From contig CAYVUV010000077.1 in assembly GCA_964455095.1 (NCBI GenBank), forward strand, positions 3,050-67,049: a stretch of DNA of 64,000 bases. The letters run 5' to 3'. The position numbers and the translations under genes are program-made. The stretch comes from CAYVUV01 sp964455095. Lineage in GTDB: Bacteria > Desulfobacterota > Binatia > HRBIN30 > CADEER01. Each line of letters begins with the position of its first letter. Position 1 is the stretch's first letter. Below the pieces are notes generated by a model that saw nothing but the letters and a program-made list of their open reading frames with translations, ran no database searches and was not told the origin of the DNA. Below, piece after piece: positions 34,252 to 43,031 of this stretch.

Positions 34252-35508
34252 ATGCAGTACGCGCTCTTCATCGGGCTGCGCTACCTGCGCGCCAAGCGGC
34301 AAGAAGCCTTCATCTCGCTGATCACGCTCATCGCCACCGGCGGCGTCGCGATCGGCGTCATGACCTTGAACGTCGTGCTCTCGGTGATGACCGGATTCGA
34401 GGAGGATCTGCGCGACCGCATTCTGGGCGTCAACCCGCACGTCCTGGTGATGAGCTATCGCGGCGTCGTCGAGGATGCCGCGGGGCTGCTCGCCCGGGTG
34501 CGTGCCGTGCCCGACGTCGAAGCGGCGGCGCCGTTCGTGTACGGCCAGGTGATGGTCTCGACGGCGAGCAAGGTCTCGGGGGCGTTGGTGCGCGGCTTGC
34601 CTCCCGGCACTGATGGCCCGGTCGATGTCGAACGCCACCTCACCTCCGGGCACGTCGCCGCGCTGCAGGAGCGCCATCCCGTGTCGACAGCCGTCGCCGG
34701 TCAGTCCGGCGTGACACTGCCCGGCATCATCCTCGGCAAGGGGCTGGCGCGCCAGCTGGTGGTCGAGCCCGGCGCCGCGGTGAGCCTGGTGTCTCCGGTC
34801 GGTATCCCCACGGTGGTCGGGCTGGTGCCGCGCGTGAAGCGCTTCGTGGTCGTCGGGCTGTTCGATTCGGGCATGTCGGAGTACGACAGCGCGCTGGCCT
34901 ATGTGAGCTTGTCCGACGCCCAACGCTTCTTCGGCATGGGCGAGGGCGTCACGGGGATCGAAGTGCGGGTGCGCGATCTCTATCGCGCCGACCGCGTCAG
35001 CCTGCGGTTGACGGAAGAGCTCGGGTTCCCCTACCGCGTCCGCGATTGGATGGAGATGAACCACAACATCTTCTCGGCCCTCAAGCTGGAGAAGACGGTG
35101 TACTTCATCGTCCTGCTGCTGATCGTCTTGGTGGCGGCCTTCAACATCATCGCCTCGCTGATCATGGTCGTGATGGAGAAGCGCAAGGACATCGCGATTC
35201 TGAAGTCGATGGGGGCCACGGCCTCGGGGATCGCGGCGATTTTTATCAGCAAGGGCCTGGTCATCGGCGCGGTGGGCACCGCGCTCGGCAATGTGGCCGG
35301 CTACGCGCTCTGTTGGGCGCTGCACCGCTACGAGTTCGTCGAGCTGCCGCCGGACGTCTTCTACGTCACGACGCTGCCGGTGCGCATGTACGCGTCGTAC
35401 TTCGCGCTGGTGACGCTCGTCTCGCTTCTGATCTGCCTGCTCGCCGCCGTCTACCCCGCCCGCCAGGCGGCGCGCCTCGCGCCGGTGGATGTCCTGCGCT
35501 ATGAGTGA
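34252..35508 (+). CDS. lolC: Lipoprotein-releasing system permease LolC/LolE
   Basis: A 418-residue inner-membrane permease. One N-terminal span (SLITLIATGGVAIGVMTLNVVLSVM) is followed by a periplasmic domain of about 200 residues and three C-terminal spans (IVLLLIVLVAAFNIIASLIM; ISKGLVIGAVGTALGN; YFALVTLVSLLICLLAAVYPA). The start MQYALFIGLRYLRAKR and the signature ending VYPARQAARLAPVDVLRYE fit LolC/LolE. With LolD it extracts mature lipoproteins from the inner membrane to the chaperone LolA. Only one such permease gene precedes lolD here, so it may act as a homodimer; whether it is C or E cannot be told. Confidence 0.92.
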   Translation: MQYALFIGLRYLRAKRQEAFISLITLIATGGVAIGVMTLNVVLSVMTGFEEDLRDRILGVNPHVLVMSYRGVVEDAAGLLARVRAVPDVEAAAPFVYGQVMVSTASKVSGALVRGLPPGTDGPVDVERHLTSGHVAALQERHPVSTAVAGQSGVTLPGIILGKGLARQLVVEPGAAVSLVSPVGIPTVVGLVPRVKRFVVVGLFDSGMSEYDSALAYVSLSDAQRFFGMGEGVTGIEVRVRDLYRADRVSLRLTEELGFPYRVRDWMEMNHNIFSALKLEKTVYFIVLLLIVLVAAFNIIASLIMVVMEKRKDIAILKSMGATASGIAAIFISKGLVIGAVGTALGNVAGYALCWALHRYEFVELPPDVFYVTTLPVRMYASYFALVTLVSLLICLLAAVYPARQAARLAPVDVLRYE

Positions 35509-36175
35509 CGGCCCGCTGATCGAAGCCGTTGGCCTGTCGAAGGTCTACGGCGATCACCACCGCGTCGCGGTGCTGACCGATCTGACGCTGTCGGTGGGGC
35601 GCGGCGAGAAGCTGGTCATCGTCGGCCAGTCGGGCGTCGGCAAGAGCACCCTGCTGCACATCCTCGGCTCGCTCGACCAGCCGTCGTCCGGCGTCGTGCG
35701 CTTCGACGGCGTCGATCTGGCCGGACTCGACGACCGCGAGGTGGCGCACTTTCGCAACCGCGAGATCGGCTTCGTGTTTCAGTTTCACCACCTGTTGCCC
35801 GATTTTACCGCCCTGGAAAACACCATGATGCCAGCCCTGATCCGCGGCATCGCGCGCGAGGAGGCGGCGGAGCTGGCGCGCGCGGTGTTGGTACAAGTCG
35901 GGCTGGCGCAGCGCCTGGAGCACAAGCCGGGCGAGCTTTCGGGCGGAGAACAGCAACGCGTCGCCGTGGCGCGCGCCGTGGTGCTCTCGCCCCGCGCCGT
36001 GCTGGCTGACGAGCCGACGGGGAATCTCGATCCGGGGACGGCCGACGAGGTGCATCAACTGCTCGTCGAGCTCAATCGGACGCGCGGACTGACGCTGGTC
36101 ATCGTGACCCACAACGACCGACTGGCGGCGCTGGCCGACCGCACGCTGCGGCTGCGCGACGGTCGCCTGTGCTGA
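35501..36175 (+). CDS. lolD: Lipoprotein-releasing system ATPase LolD
   Basis: A 224-residue ABC ATPase. Walker A GQSGVGKSTLL, the Q-loop FVFQFHHLLPDFTALEN, signature LSGGEQQRVAVARA and Walker B VLADEPTGNLD match the LolD/MacB class. The ATG at 35501 overlaps the permease stop by eight bases (ATGAGTGA), so translation is coupled. It powers LolC/E in lipoprotein release. An in-frame upstream start at 35489 is unnecessary. Confidence 0.95.
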   Translation: MSDGPLIEAVGLSKVYGDHHRVAVLTDLTLSVGRGEKLVIVGQSGVGKSTLLHILGSLDQPSSGVVRFDGVDLAGLDDREVAHFRNREIGFVFQFHHLLPDFTALENTMMPALIRGIAREEAAELARAVLVQVGLAQRLEHKPGELSGGEQQRVAVARAVVLSPRAVLADEPTGNLDPGTADEVHQLLVELNRTRGLTLVIVTHNDRLAALADRTLRLRDGRLC

Positions 36176-36287
36176 CCATGGCCGTGCGCTGGAGGAAAAT
36201 GAGCACCCGGCCAGGGGTGCGCTCATTGCTCAAGGGGCAGCGGTCTGGTAGGCCTGCTCCGTTTTGGTGACCTGTCGGGGGCAATGC

Positions 36288-38660
36288 GTGCGAGCGCTAC
36301 TGGTAGCATTGGCGGTGGCAGCGCTGGCACTCCATGCGGGAGCGGCGGGCGCGGAAGGGCTGGGCCGCGTCGATCGCATCGCGGTCGACGGCAACGCGCG
36401 CGTCGAAGAGGAAGCCATTCGCGTGCGTTTGACCCTCAAGCCAGGCCCCGACGCCAGTGCCGAGGTCATCGACGCAGACATTCGGTCGCTCTATCGAATG
36501 GGCTTCTTCGACGACATTCAGGCCGAGATCACCGAGTCTGGCAGCGAGCGGGTGCTCACCTATCGGGTGCGCGAACGCCCGTTCATCAACGCCGTCAAGA
36601 TCGAAGGCGAGAAGAAGATCGACGAGGAGGAGCTCTCCACCGCACTGCGCGTGCGCCCCAATACGATTCTCGACCCCGAGAAAGCGCGCGGCGGTATCGC
36701 CGAGGCGAAGAAGCTGTACGAGAAGAAGGGCTACCTCGACGCCGCGATCAGCTATGTGACCAAGTCGGTCGGCGAGAACGAGGTCGTCGTCCAGTTCGAC
36801 GTCGACGAAGGCAAACCGGTGCGAATCCACAAGTTCGTCTTCGAGGGGACGCGTGCCTTCTCCGACCGCCAGCTGAAGGGCGTCATGGCCACCAAGGAGG
36901 AGTGGATCCTCTCCTTCCTCACCGGGGCCGGCAACCTCGACCGCGAGGTGCTCAACACCGACACCGAGCGGCTCACCGCCTATTACTACGAGCACGGCTA
37001 CATCGATGTCCGCGTCGACGAGCCGCTCATCCAGCGCGACAAAGACGGCCTCACCGTGACGTTCAAGATCGAAGAGGGCGAGGTGTATCAGTTCGGCACC
37101 ATCACCCTCGACGGCGAGCTGCTGCCCGATAGCGAAGTCCTGACGAAGAACTTGAAGGCAAAGGACGGCGAGACCTTCAAGCCCAGCCTGCTGCGCGAGG
37201 ACATCAACGCCGTCACGGAGAGTTACGGCGACGCCGGCTACGCGTTCGTCAACGTCACACCCGAGACCGCCGTCAATCCGGGCGAGAAGCGGGTCGACGT
37301 GGTGTACCGCATCGTCCGCGGTCCCGAGGTGTACATCGACCGCATCGAGATCAGCGGCAACACCAAGACGCGCGACAAGGTCATTCGCCGCGAGGTCGAG
37401 CTGCAGGAGCAGCGGCGCTTCTCGGGTTCCAAGCTGCGCCGCAGCCAGGAGCGTCTGCGACGCCTCGGTTTCTTCGAAGACGTCAGCATCACTACCCGCA
37501 AGGCCGACGCCGACGATCGGCTCGACCTCATCGTCGACGTGAAAGAGGCCTCGACCGGTTCGTTCTCGGCCGGCGCCGGTATCAGCTCCGGTGAATCGTT
37601 CTTGTTCAACATCCGCCTATCGGAGATCAACCTCTTCGGCCGCGGCCAACGCGTCGTGCTCAACGCCGACTTCGGGTCGATTCGGCGTAACCTGAGCCTC
37701 AGTTTCACCGAGCCCTACTTTCTCGATACCGAGCTGTCGCTGGGCCTCGATGCCTACAACTGGCGCTTGGACTTCGACGAGTTCACACGCGGCGGCACCG
37801 GCGGCGGCGTGCGCACCCTCTATCCCTTCACCGCCCTGGGCTGGAACGAGCTGTGGGGGATCTCGCTGGTCGACACGCGCCTCGGGCTCGACTACCGCAT
37901 CGAGCAGGCGGAGATCAGCGACGTGAGCCGCAGCTCCGCCTCGGTGATCCGCGCCGAGGAGGGGACCAGCCTGACCAGCAGCATCACCCCGCGCATCTAC
38001 CGCGACACCCGCAATCACCCGTTCGATCCCACCGCCGGGTCGCTGCAGGACTTCTCGTTCGAAATCGCCGGCCTGGGTGGCGACAGCAAGTTCCTCAAGG
38101 CCGAGTCGCGCACGCGCTGGTACCAGCCGATCTGGACCAGCCCGCTGCTCGGCACCTTCGTCGCCTCGACGGGGTGGACCTTCGGGTACGGCTTCGGCTA
38201 CGGGAGCCAGGAGGAGCTGCCGCTGTTCGAGCGCTATTTCCCCGGTGGCATCAACTCGATCCGCGGCTACAGCGCGCGCTCGCTCGGCCCGCGTGTGCCG
38301 GTATTCTCGCAGCGCCGCCAGCCCGACACCATCTGCGACCCCGATGTGCCGGGGAGCTGTCAGGCGCGCTTGATCCGCCGCGATGTCATCGGCGGCAGCA
38401 CGCAGCTGATTTTCAACAACGAGATCATCTTTCCCATCGTCCAGGCGCTGGGCCTGAAGGGCGTCGTGTTCTTCGACGCCGGCGAGGCGTTCTCGGCCTC
38501 CGACGGCATCAAGTTCAATGACATGCGGACCGCCGCGGGCTTCGGCTTGCGCTGGCTGTCACCGATTGGCCCGCTGCGTATCGAGATCGGTTTCCCGTTA
38601 AACCCCCGCGTCGGCGACGACACGCAGTCGGTGCTGTTTTCCTTTGGCGGTCCGCCGTGA
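36288..38660 (+). CDS. bamA: Outer-membrane protein assembly factor BamA (Omp85)
   Basis: A 790-residue protein. The signal peptide is RALLVALAVAALALHAGAAGA. Five POTRA domains follow to about residue 420 (for example VDRIAVDGNARVEEEAI; IDRIEISGNTKTRDKVIRREV). The Omp85 barrel has the FEP-equivalent SFTEPYFLDTELSLG and the conserved VRGF-type loop as SIRGYSARSLGP. It ends PLRIEIGFPLNPRVGD...SVLFSFGGPP; the last strand lacks a terminal aromatic residue but has two prolines after it. BamA inserts beta-barrel proteins into the outer membrane. The GTG at 36288 starts the signal peptide; the ORF is open from a TTG at 36264, with two Cys in the extra residues, so that start is unlikely. Confidence 0.95.
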   Translation: MRALLVALAVAALALHAGAAGAEGLGRVDRIAVDGNARVEEEAIRVRLTLKPGPDASAEVIDADIRSLYRMGFFDDIQAEITESGSERVLTYRVRERPFINAVKIEGEKKIDEEELSTALRVRPNTILDPEKARGGIAEAKKLYEKKGYLDAAISYVTKSVGENEVVVQFDVDEGKPVRIHKFVFEGTRAFSDRQLKGVMATKEEWILSFLTGAGNLDREVLNTDTERLTAYYYEHGYIDVRVDEPLIQRDKDGLTVTFKIEEGEVYQFGTITLDGELLPDSEVLTKNLKAKDGETFKPSLLREDINAVTESYGDAGYAFVNVTPETAVNPGEKRVDVVYRIVRGPEVYIDRIEISGNTKTRDKVIRREVELQEQRRFSGSKLRRSQERLRRLGFFEDVSITTRKADADDRLDLIVDVKEASTGSFSAGAGISSGESFLFNIRLSEINLFGRGQRVVLNADFGSIRRNLSLSFTEPYFLDTELSLGLDAYNWRLDFDEFTRGGTGGGVRTLYPFTALGWNELWGISLVDTRLGLDYRIEQAEISDVSRSSASVIRAEEGTSLTSSITPRIYRDTRNHPFDPTAGSLQDFSFEIAGLGGDSKFLKAESRTRWYQPIWTSPLLGTFVASTGWTFGYGFGYGSQEELPLFERYFPGGINSIRGYSARSLGPRVPVFSQRRQPDTICDPDVPGSCQARLIRRDVIGGSTQLIFNNEIIFPIVQALGLKGVVFFDAGEAFSASDGIKFNDMRTAAGFGLRWLSPIGPLRIEIGFPLNPRVGDDTQSVLFSFGGPP

Positions 38661-38689
38661 GAAAAAGAAGGAATGGAGGAGACATCGGT

Positions 38690-39199
38690 ATGAAGTTCTG
38701 GTGTGCCTTGGTCCTGGCGCTGACGCTGGCGACGGCGGCATCGGCACAGGCGATCAAGATCGGCTACGTCGATCTGCAGCGTGCGCTGAACGAATCGGAG
38801 GCCGGCAGGAAGGCCAAAGAGCGCTTCAAAGTGCAGGTCGATCGACTGCAGGTCGATCTCAAGAAGCAGAAAGAGTCGCTCGACGCCTTGAAGGAGCAGC
38901 TCGAGAAGAAGGCGCTGGTCATGAAGGAAGAGGAGCGGCGCAACCTCGAGAAGGATTACCAGCGCAAGCTGCGCGATTTCGAGCGCAGCTACAAGGACTC
39001 GCAGGGCGAGCTGCAACTCAAGGACAGCGAGCTCACCGCCGAGCTGCTCAAGGAGCTGCAGGGCGTGATCGAGGAGTTCGGCCGCGCCGGCAGCTACACC
39101 GTCATCCTCGAGCAGTCCAGCAGCAGCGTGCTGTACGGAGCGCCCGAAGTCGACCTGACCAACCAGGTGATCGAGGCCTATAACCAGAGGAAGCGCTAG
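38690..39199 (+). CDS. skp: Periplasmic chaperone Skp/OmpH
   Basis: A 169-residue periplasmic protein. A signal peptide (FWCALVLALTLATAASA) is followed by IKIGYVDLQRALNESEAGRKA, the OmpH/Skp hallmark, and a coiled-coil region to about residue 120 rich in Lys, Glu and Leu (KKQKESLDALKEQLEKKAL). Skp holds unfolded outer-membrane proteins on the way to BamA. The ATG at 38690 with GGAGGAG upstream is chosen over the GTG at 38657, which lacks a site. The gene follows bamA at 29 bases. Confidence 0.93.
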   Translation: MKFWCALVLALTLATAASAQAIKIGYVDLQRALNESEAGRKAKERFKVQVDRLQVDLKKQKESLDALKEQLEKKALVMKEEERRNLEKDYQRKLRDFERSYKDSQGELQLKDSELTAELLKELQGVIEEFGRAGSYTVILEQSSSSVLYGAPEVDLTNQVIEAYNQRKR

Positions 39200-39292
39200 A
39201 GTGCCCCTGGCCCCCGATCTGGAGCCTCCGCGACCATCCGGTCACGCGCTCGATCCCGTGGCCCGGTCGAGCGCCGCCGCCCGAGGCGGCTG

Positions 39293-40075
39293 ATGGCCGG
39301 TGTCCGGATCCACCCGACCGCGCTCGTGGCGCCCGGGGCCGAGCTGGCCGCGGACGTCACGGTCGGCGCCTACGCGGTCATCGGATCGCGCGTGCGGGTC
39401 GGGGCGGGCACCGAGATCGGTCCGCACGTCGTCATCGACGGGCGCACCACCATCGGGCAGGGCAACCGCATCTACCAGTTCGCGTCGATCGGGGCGCCGC
39501 CGCAAGACCTGAAATACAAGGGCGAGCTCAGCGAGCTGTTGATCGGCGACGGCAACCACATCCGCGAGTTCTGTACCCTCAACCCCGGCACCGCCGGCGG
39601 CGGCATGGTCACGCGGGTGGGCAATGCCAACATGCTGATGAATTACGTCCACATCGCCCACGACTGTGCGCTCGGAAGCCACATCGTGCTGGCCAATGCC
39701 GCGCAGCTCGGCGGCCACGTGACGATCGAAGACTACGCCGTGCTCGGCGCGCTGGCGGGAATCCATCAGTTTGTAACCGTGGGCGAATCGGCTATGGTCG
39801 GAGCCGGGTCGATGGTGTCGCAGGATGTGCCGCCGTTTTGTAACGCAACCGGTGACCGCGCCCGCCTGCGGGGGCTCAACACCGTGGGCTTGAAGCGCCG
39901 CAACTTCGCGCCCGATGTCGCCCGGGCGATCAAACGCACCTATCGGGTGCTGTTCCAGTCCGGCCTCAAAGCCGCGGAAGCCGTCGCGCAGGCGCGCCAG
40001 GAGCACCCCGGCGTGCCCGAGGTGGAACGGCTGGCGGCCTTCGTCGAACGCTCGGAGCGCGGCGTCTGCCGGTGA
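39293..40075 (+). CDS. lpxA: UDP-N-acetylglucosamine acyltransferase LpxA
   Basis: A 260-residue left-handed beta-helix acyltransferase. Hexapeptide repeats run from residue 4 (VRIHPTALVAPGAELAADVTV); the catalytic His lies in NYVHIAHDCALG, and FASIGAPPQDLKYKGE is the usual LpxA insert. The C-terminal helical part begins RARLRGLNTVGLKRR. It transfers a 3-hydroxyacyl chain from ACP to UDP-GlcNAc, the first step of lipid A synthesis. It directly follows skp with no lpxD or fabZ between, unlike many proteobacteria. A 30-codon ORF ending at the start codon lies in the gap but has no likeness to FabZ. Confidence 0.95.
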   Translation: MAGVRIHPTALVAPGAELAADVTVGAYAVIGSRVRVGAGTEIGPHVVIDGRTTIGQGNRIYQFASIGAPPQDLKYKGELSELLIGDGNHIREFCTLNPGTAGGGMVTRVGNANMLMNYVHIAHDCALGSHIVLANAAQLGGHVTIEDYAVLGALAGIHQFVTVGESAMVGAGSMVSQDVPPFCNATGDRARLRGLNTVGLKRRNFAPDVARAIKRTYRVLFQSGLKAAEAVAQARQEHPGVPEVERLAAFVERSERGVCR

Positions 40076-40163
40076 AGCCGGGAGACGGTGGCGCCGTCGG
40101 GCGCCGGCCCTCCCCCGGTGTGGTAGCCCCGCCGGCGGGACGCGTCGAAGGCGGGTGTGCAAC

Positions 40164-40979
40164 ATGGAACGAGTTGGGTTGATCGCCGGCAACGGCCGCT
40201 TCCCGGTGCTCTTCGCCCGCACCGCCCGGGCCGAGGGGATGTCGGTGATCGCCGTCGCCCACGAGGGTGAGACCGAGCCCGACCTCGCCGCGCACACCGA
40301 CGCGCTCACCTGGATCAAAGTCGGTCAGCTCGACGCGATCGTCAACGCGTTCAAGGCCCACGGCGTGCGGCGCGCCGTCATGGCCGGCGGCATCCGCAAG
40401 GCCGCGTTCATGGAGCACTTCGCCCCGGACGAGCGCGGCGCGCGCTGCCTCAGCCGCTTGACCGCCTGGAGCGATGACGCCCTGTTGCGCGGCGTGGCCG
40501 CGGAGCTGGAGAGCGAGGGCATCGAGGTGGTGGAGTCGACGCTCTTCCTGGCGTCGATCCTGACCCCCCTGGGGGCGCTCACGGCACGCGCGCCGGACGA
40601 GACCCAGTGGCGCGACGTGTGTTTCGGTCTGGCGGTCGCCAAAGGGATCGGCCGTTACGACATCGGCCAGACGGTGGTGGTCAAAGCGGGGATGGTCCTC
40701 GCCGTCGAGGCGCTCGAGGGCACCGATGCGGCGCTGCAGCGCGGCGGGGCGTTGGGCGGCGGCGCCGCCGTGGCGGTCAAGGTGAGCAAACCGGGGCAGG
40801 ACCTGCGCTTCGACGTGCCCGCCGTGGGGCCACAGACGGTCGCGGTGTGCGCCGCGGCCGGCATCGCCGTGCTGGCGCTGGAGGCGGGCAAGACGCTGCT
40901 GCTCGAGCGCGAGGCCCTGCTCGCCAGCGCTGACACTGCCGGACTGTCTGTCGTCGGGGTTGCCGCCGATGACGTCTAA
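40164..40979 (+). CDS. lpxI: UDP-2,3-diacylglucosamine pyrophosphatase LpxI
   Basis: A 271-residue protein of the LpxI (DUF1009) family. It starts RVGLIAGNGRFPVLFARTAR, then has the middle GIRKAAFMEHFAPD and the C-terminal domain DIGQTVVVKAGMVLAVEALEGTDA...LRFDVPAVGPQTV. It cleaves UDP-2,3-diacylglucosamine to lipid X, the step done by LpxH in E. coli. The ATG at 40164 is chosen over the long upstream frame, which covers lpxA in another frame. The end overlaps the next gene by 11 bases. Confidence 0.93.
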   Translation: MERVGLIAGNGRFPVLFARTARAEGMSVIAVAHEGETEPDLAAHTDALTWIKVGQLDAIVNAFKAHGVRRAVMAGGIRKAAFMEHFAPDERGARCLSRLTAWSDDALLRGVAAELESEGIEVVESTLFLASILTPLGALTARAPDETQWRDVCFGLAVAKGIGRYDIGQTVVVKAGMVLAVEALEGTDAALQRGGALGGGAAVAVKVSKPGQDLRFDVPAVGPQTVAVCAAAGIAVLALEAGKTLLLEREALLASADTAGLSVVGVAADDV

Positions 40980-41910
40980 ACCGCTGCGCGTCGCGGTCGT
41001 CGGGGTCGGATATCTGGGCGCTTTCCACGCCGAGAAGTACGCCGGTCTCGCCGGCGTCACGCTGGTCGGCGTCGTCGACACCGACCGCGCCCGGGCCGAG
41101 GAGATCGCCGCGCGCGTGCACACCCGTGCGCTGGTCGATTACCGCGACCTTCTCGGCGAGGTCGATTGCGTCAGCCTGGCCGTCCCGACGGCGGCGCATT
41201 ACGCCGTCGCGTCGGCGTTCCTCGAACGCGACGTCGATGTGCTGGTCGAGAAACCGATCACGGAAACGGCGGCGCAAGGGCAGCGGCTGGTCGACCTGGC
41301 GGCCGCGCACGGCTGCATCCTGCAGGTCGGCCACCTCGAGCGCTTCAACCCGGCGATCCGCTCGCTGGGCGGCGTGATCACCCGGCCGCGCTTCATCGAG
41401 TGCCACCGGCTGGCGCCGTTCACCGAGCGCGGCACCGACGTCGACGTGATCCGCGATCTGATGATCCACGATCTCGATGTCATCCTCAGCCTGGTCGATT
41501 CCGCCGTCGAGCGGGTCGAGGCGGTCGGCGTCCCCGTGCTGTCCGAGACCGTCGACATCGCCAACGCCCGCCTGCGTTTCGGCAGCGGCGCCATTGCCAA
41601 CATCACCGCCAGCCGCGTCGCCCTCAAGCGCGAGCGCAAGATCCGCATCTTCCAGGAGGACGCCTACGTCTCAGTCGACTACGGCGACCGCAGCATCCGC
41701 ATCTGCCGCCGCTTGCCGGCGCCGGAGGGCGGGTTGCCGAGCATCGACGTGTCGGAACAGACCTTCGGCGAGGCCGACCCGCTATTCGACGAGATCGAGG
41801 CCTTCGTGCACTCCGTGCGCACGCGCGAGCGACCGTTGGTCGATGGGGCCACGGCGGTGCGTGCGCTGGAGGTCGCGGAGCGGATCAGCGCGGCACTGGA
41901 GTCGGCATGA
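40969..41910 (+). CDS. Gfo/Idh/MocA oxidoreductase, GnnA-like by position
   Basis: A 313-residue NAD(P)-binding oxidoreductase. The Rossmann motif is VAVVGVGYLGAFHAEKYA, the catalytic Lys is in LVEKPITE, and the substrate-binding His-Asp in DLMIHDLDVILSLV. It lies between lpxI and lpxB. In Acidithiobacillus the related GnnA oxidises the 3-position of UDP-GlcNAc before GnnB transamination, giving 3-amino lipid A precursors. Here no gnnB is found, so either it lies elsewhere or the enzyme does something else. The ATG at 40969 lies inside the lpxI end; a TTG at 40960 is not needed. Confidence 0.9.
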   Translation: MTSKPLRVAVVGVGYLGAFHAEKYAGLAGVTLVGVVDTDRARAEEIAARVHTRALVDYRDLLGEVDCVSLAVPTAAHYAVASAFLERDVDVLVEKPITETAAQGQRLVDLAAAHGCILQVGHLERFNPAIRSLGGVITRPRFIECHRLAPFTERGTDVDVIRDLMIHDLDVILSLVDSAVERVEAVGVPVLSETVDIANARLRFGSGAIANITASRVALKRERKIRIFQEDAYVSVDYGDRSIRICRRLPAPEGGLPSIDVSEQTFGEADPLFDEIEAFVHSVRTRERPLVDGATAVRALEVAERISAALESA

Positions 41911-43031
41911 GCGCTCCCCTGCGCATCCTGCTGGTCGCCGGCGAAGCCTCCGGCGATCTGCACGGCGCCGCCCTGGTGCGCGCACTCCAACAACGCGTTC
42001 CCGGCGTGGAGATCTGGGGCGTCGGCGGCGAACAGCTGCGCGCCGCCGGCATGCACGTCCTGGTCGACACCGCGAGCGTCTCAACCATGGGCTTCACCGA
42101 GACCTTCGGCACGCTCGGGCGCCTGCTCAGCGCGTACCGCCAGCTGGTGCGGTTTCTCGACGCGCAGCGCCCCGACCTGTTGGTGCTGATCGATTATCCC
42201 GAGTTCAATCTCGCCCTGGCGCGCGCGGCGAAGCGGCGCGGGGTCCCGGTCTTCTATTTCATCGGCCCGCAGGTCTGGGCCTGGCGGCGCGGCCGCGTGC
42301 GCAAGATCAGCCGCCGCGTCGACAAGATGGGCGTCGTGTTCCCCTTCGAGCCGGCGCTCTACAACAACGGCCGCCAGCTGGCCGAGTTCATCGGCCACCC
42401 GCTGCTCGACATGGTGCGGGCGACGCGGACCCGGGCCGAGACCCGCGCTCGCTACGAGCTGGACCCCACCCGCCCGCTGCTCGCCTTGCTGCCCGGCAGT
42501 CGCCGCAAGGAAGTGCACGCGCTACTGGCGCCGATGTGCGCCGCCGCACGACTCCTGGCCGCCGAGGGTTGGCAGGCCGCCCTGGCGCTGGCACCTGGAC
42601 TGAGCGATGCCGACCTCACCGACGCGCTCGAGGGCCGCCCTCTCGATGTGCCGGTCGTGCGCAACGACACCTACAATGTCGTCGCCGCGGCCGACGCCGC
42701 CCTCGTCGCTTCCGGCACGGCGACGCTCGAGACCGCGCTGCTCGGTTGTCCGATGGTGATCGTCTACCGCGTCTCGCCCCTGACCTACTGGGTGGCGCGG
42801 CGCCTCGTCGCGGTCGATTGGATCGGCATGCCGAACATCATCCTGCAGCGCGCAGTCTTCCCCGAGCTCATCCAGGAGCAGGTGACACCCGAAGCCATGG
42901 CCGACGCCGTGCGCGGGTTGCGCGCGCGACAGCCGGAGATGGCGGCAGCGCTGAGCGCGCTGCGCGCCGAGCTCGGCGAACCGGGTGCCGCCGCGCGCGC
43001 CGCCGACCTGGCGCTGGAGCTGGTGCGATGA
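41907..43031 (+). CDS. lpxB: Lipid-A-disaccharide synthase LpxB
   Basis: A 374-residue GT19 glycosyltransferase. Start ILLVAGEASGDLHGAAL; conserved GVGGEQLRAAGM, MGFTETFG, LIDYPEFNLALA, YFIGPQVWAWRRGRV, and LPGSRRKEV (sugar-nucleotide site). It joins UDP-2,3-diacylglucosamine and lipid X at the inner membrane. The ATG at 41907 overlaps the oxidoreductase stop by four bases (ATGA). Confidence 0.96.
   Translation: MSAPLRILLVAGEASGDLHGAALVRALQQRVPGVEIWGVGGEQLRAAGMHVLVDTASVSTMGFTETFGTLGRLLSAYRQLVRFLDAQRPDLLVLIDYPEFNLALARAAKRRGVPVFYFIGPQVWAWRRGRVRKISRRVDKMGVVFPFEPALYNNGRQLAEFIGHPLLDMVRATRTRAETRARYELDPTRPLLALLPGSRRKEVHALLAPMCAAARLLAAEGWQAALALAPGLSDADLTDALEGRPLDVPVVRNDTYNVVAAADAALVASGTATLETALLGCPMVIVYRVSPLTYWVARRLVAVDWIGMPNIILQRAVFPELIQEQVTPEAMADAVRGLRARQPEMAAALSALRAELGEPGAAARAADLALELVR

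Noticed and set aside
39201..39293. 30-codon ORF between skp and lpxA, coupled to the lpxA start
   Set aside because: No likeness to FabZ, LpxD or any small protein; no clear ribosome site. Its coupling to lpxA (TGATG) may be fortuitous.
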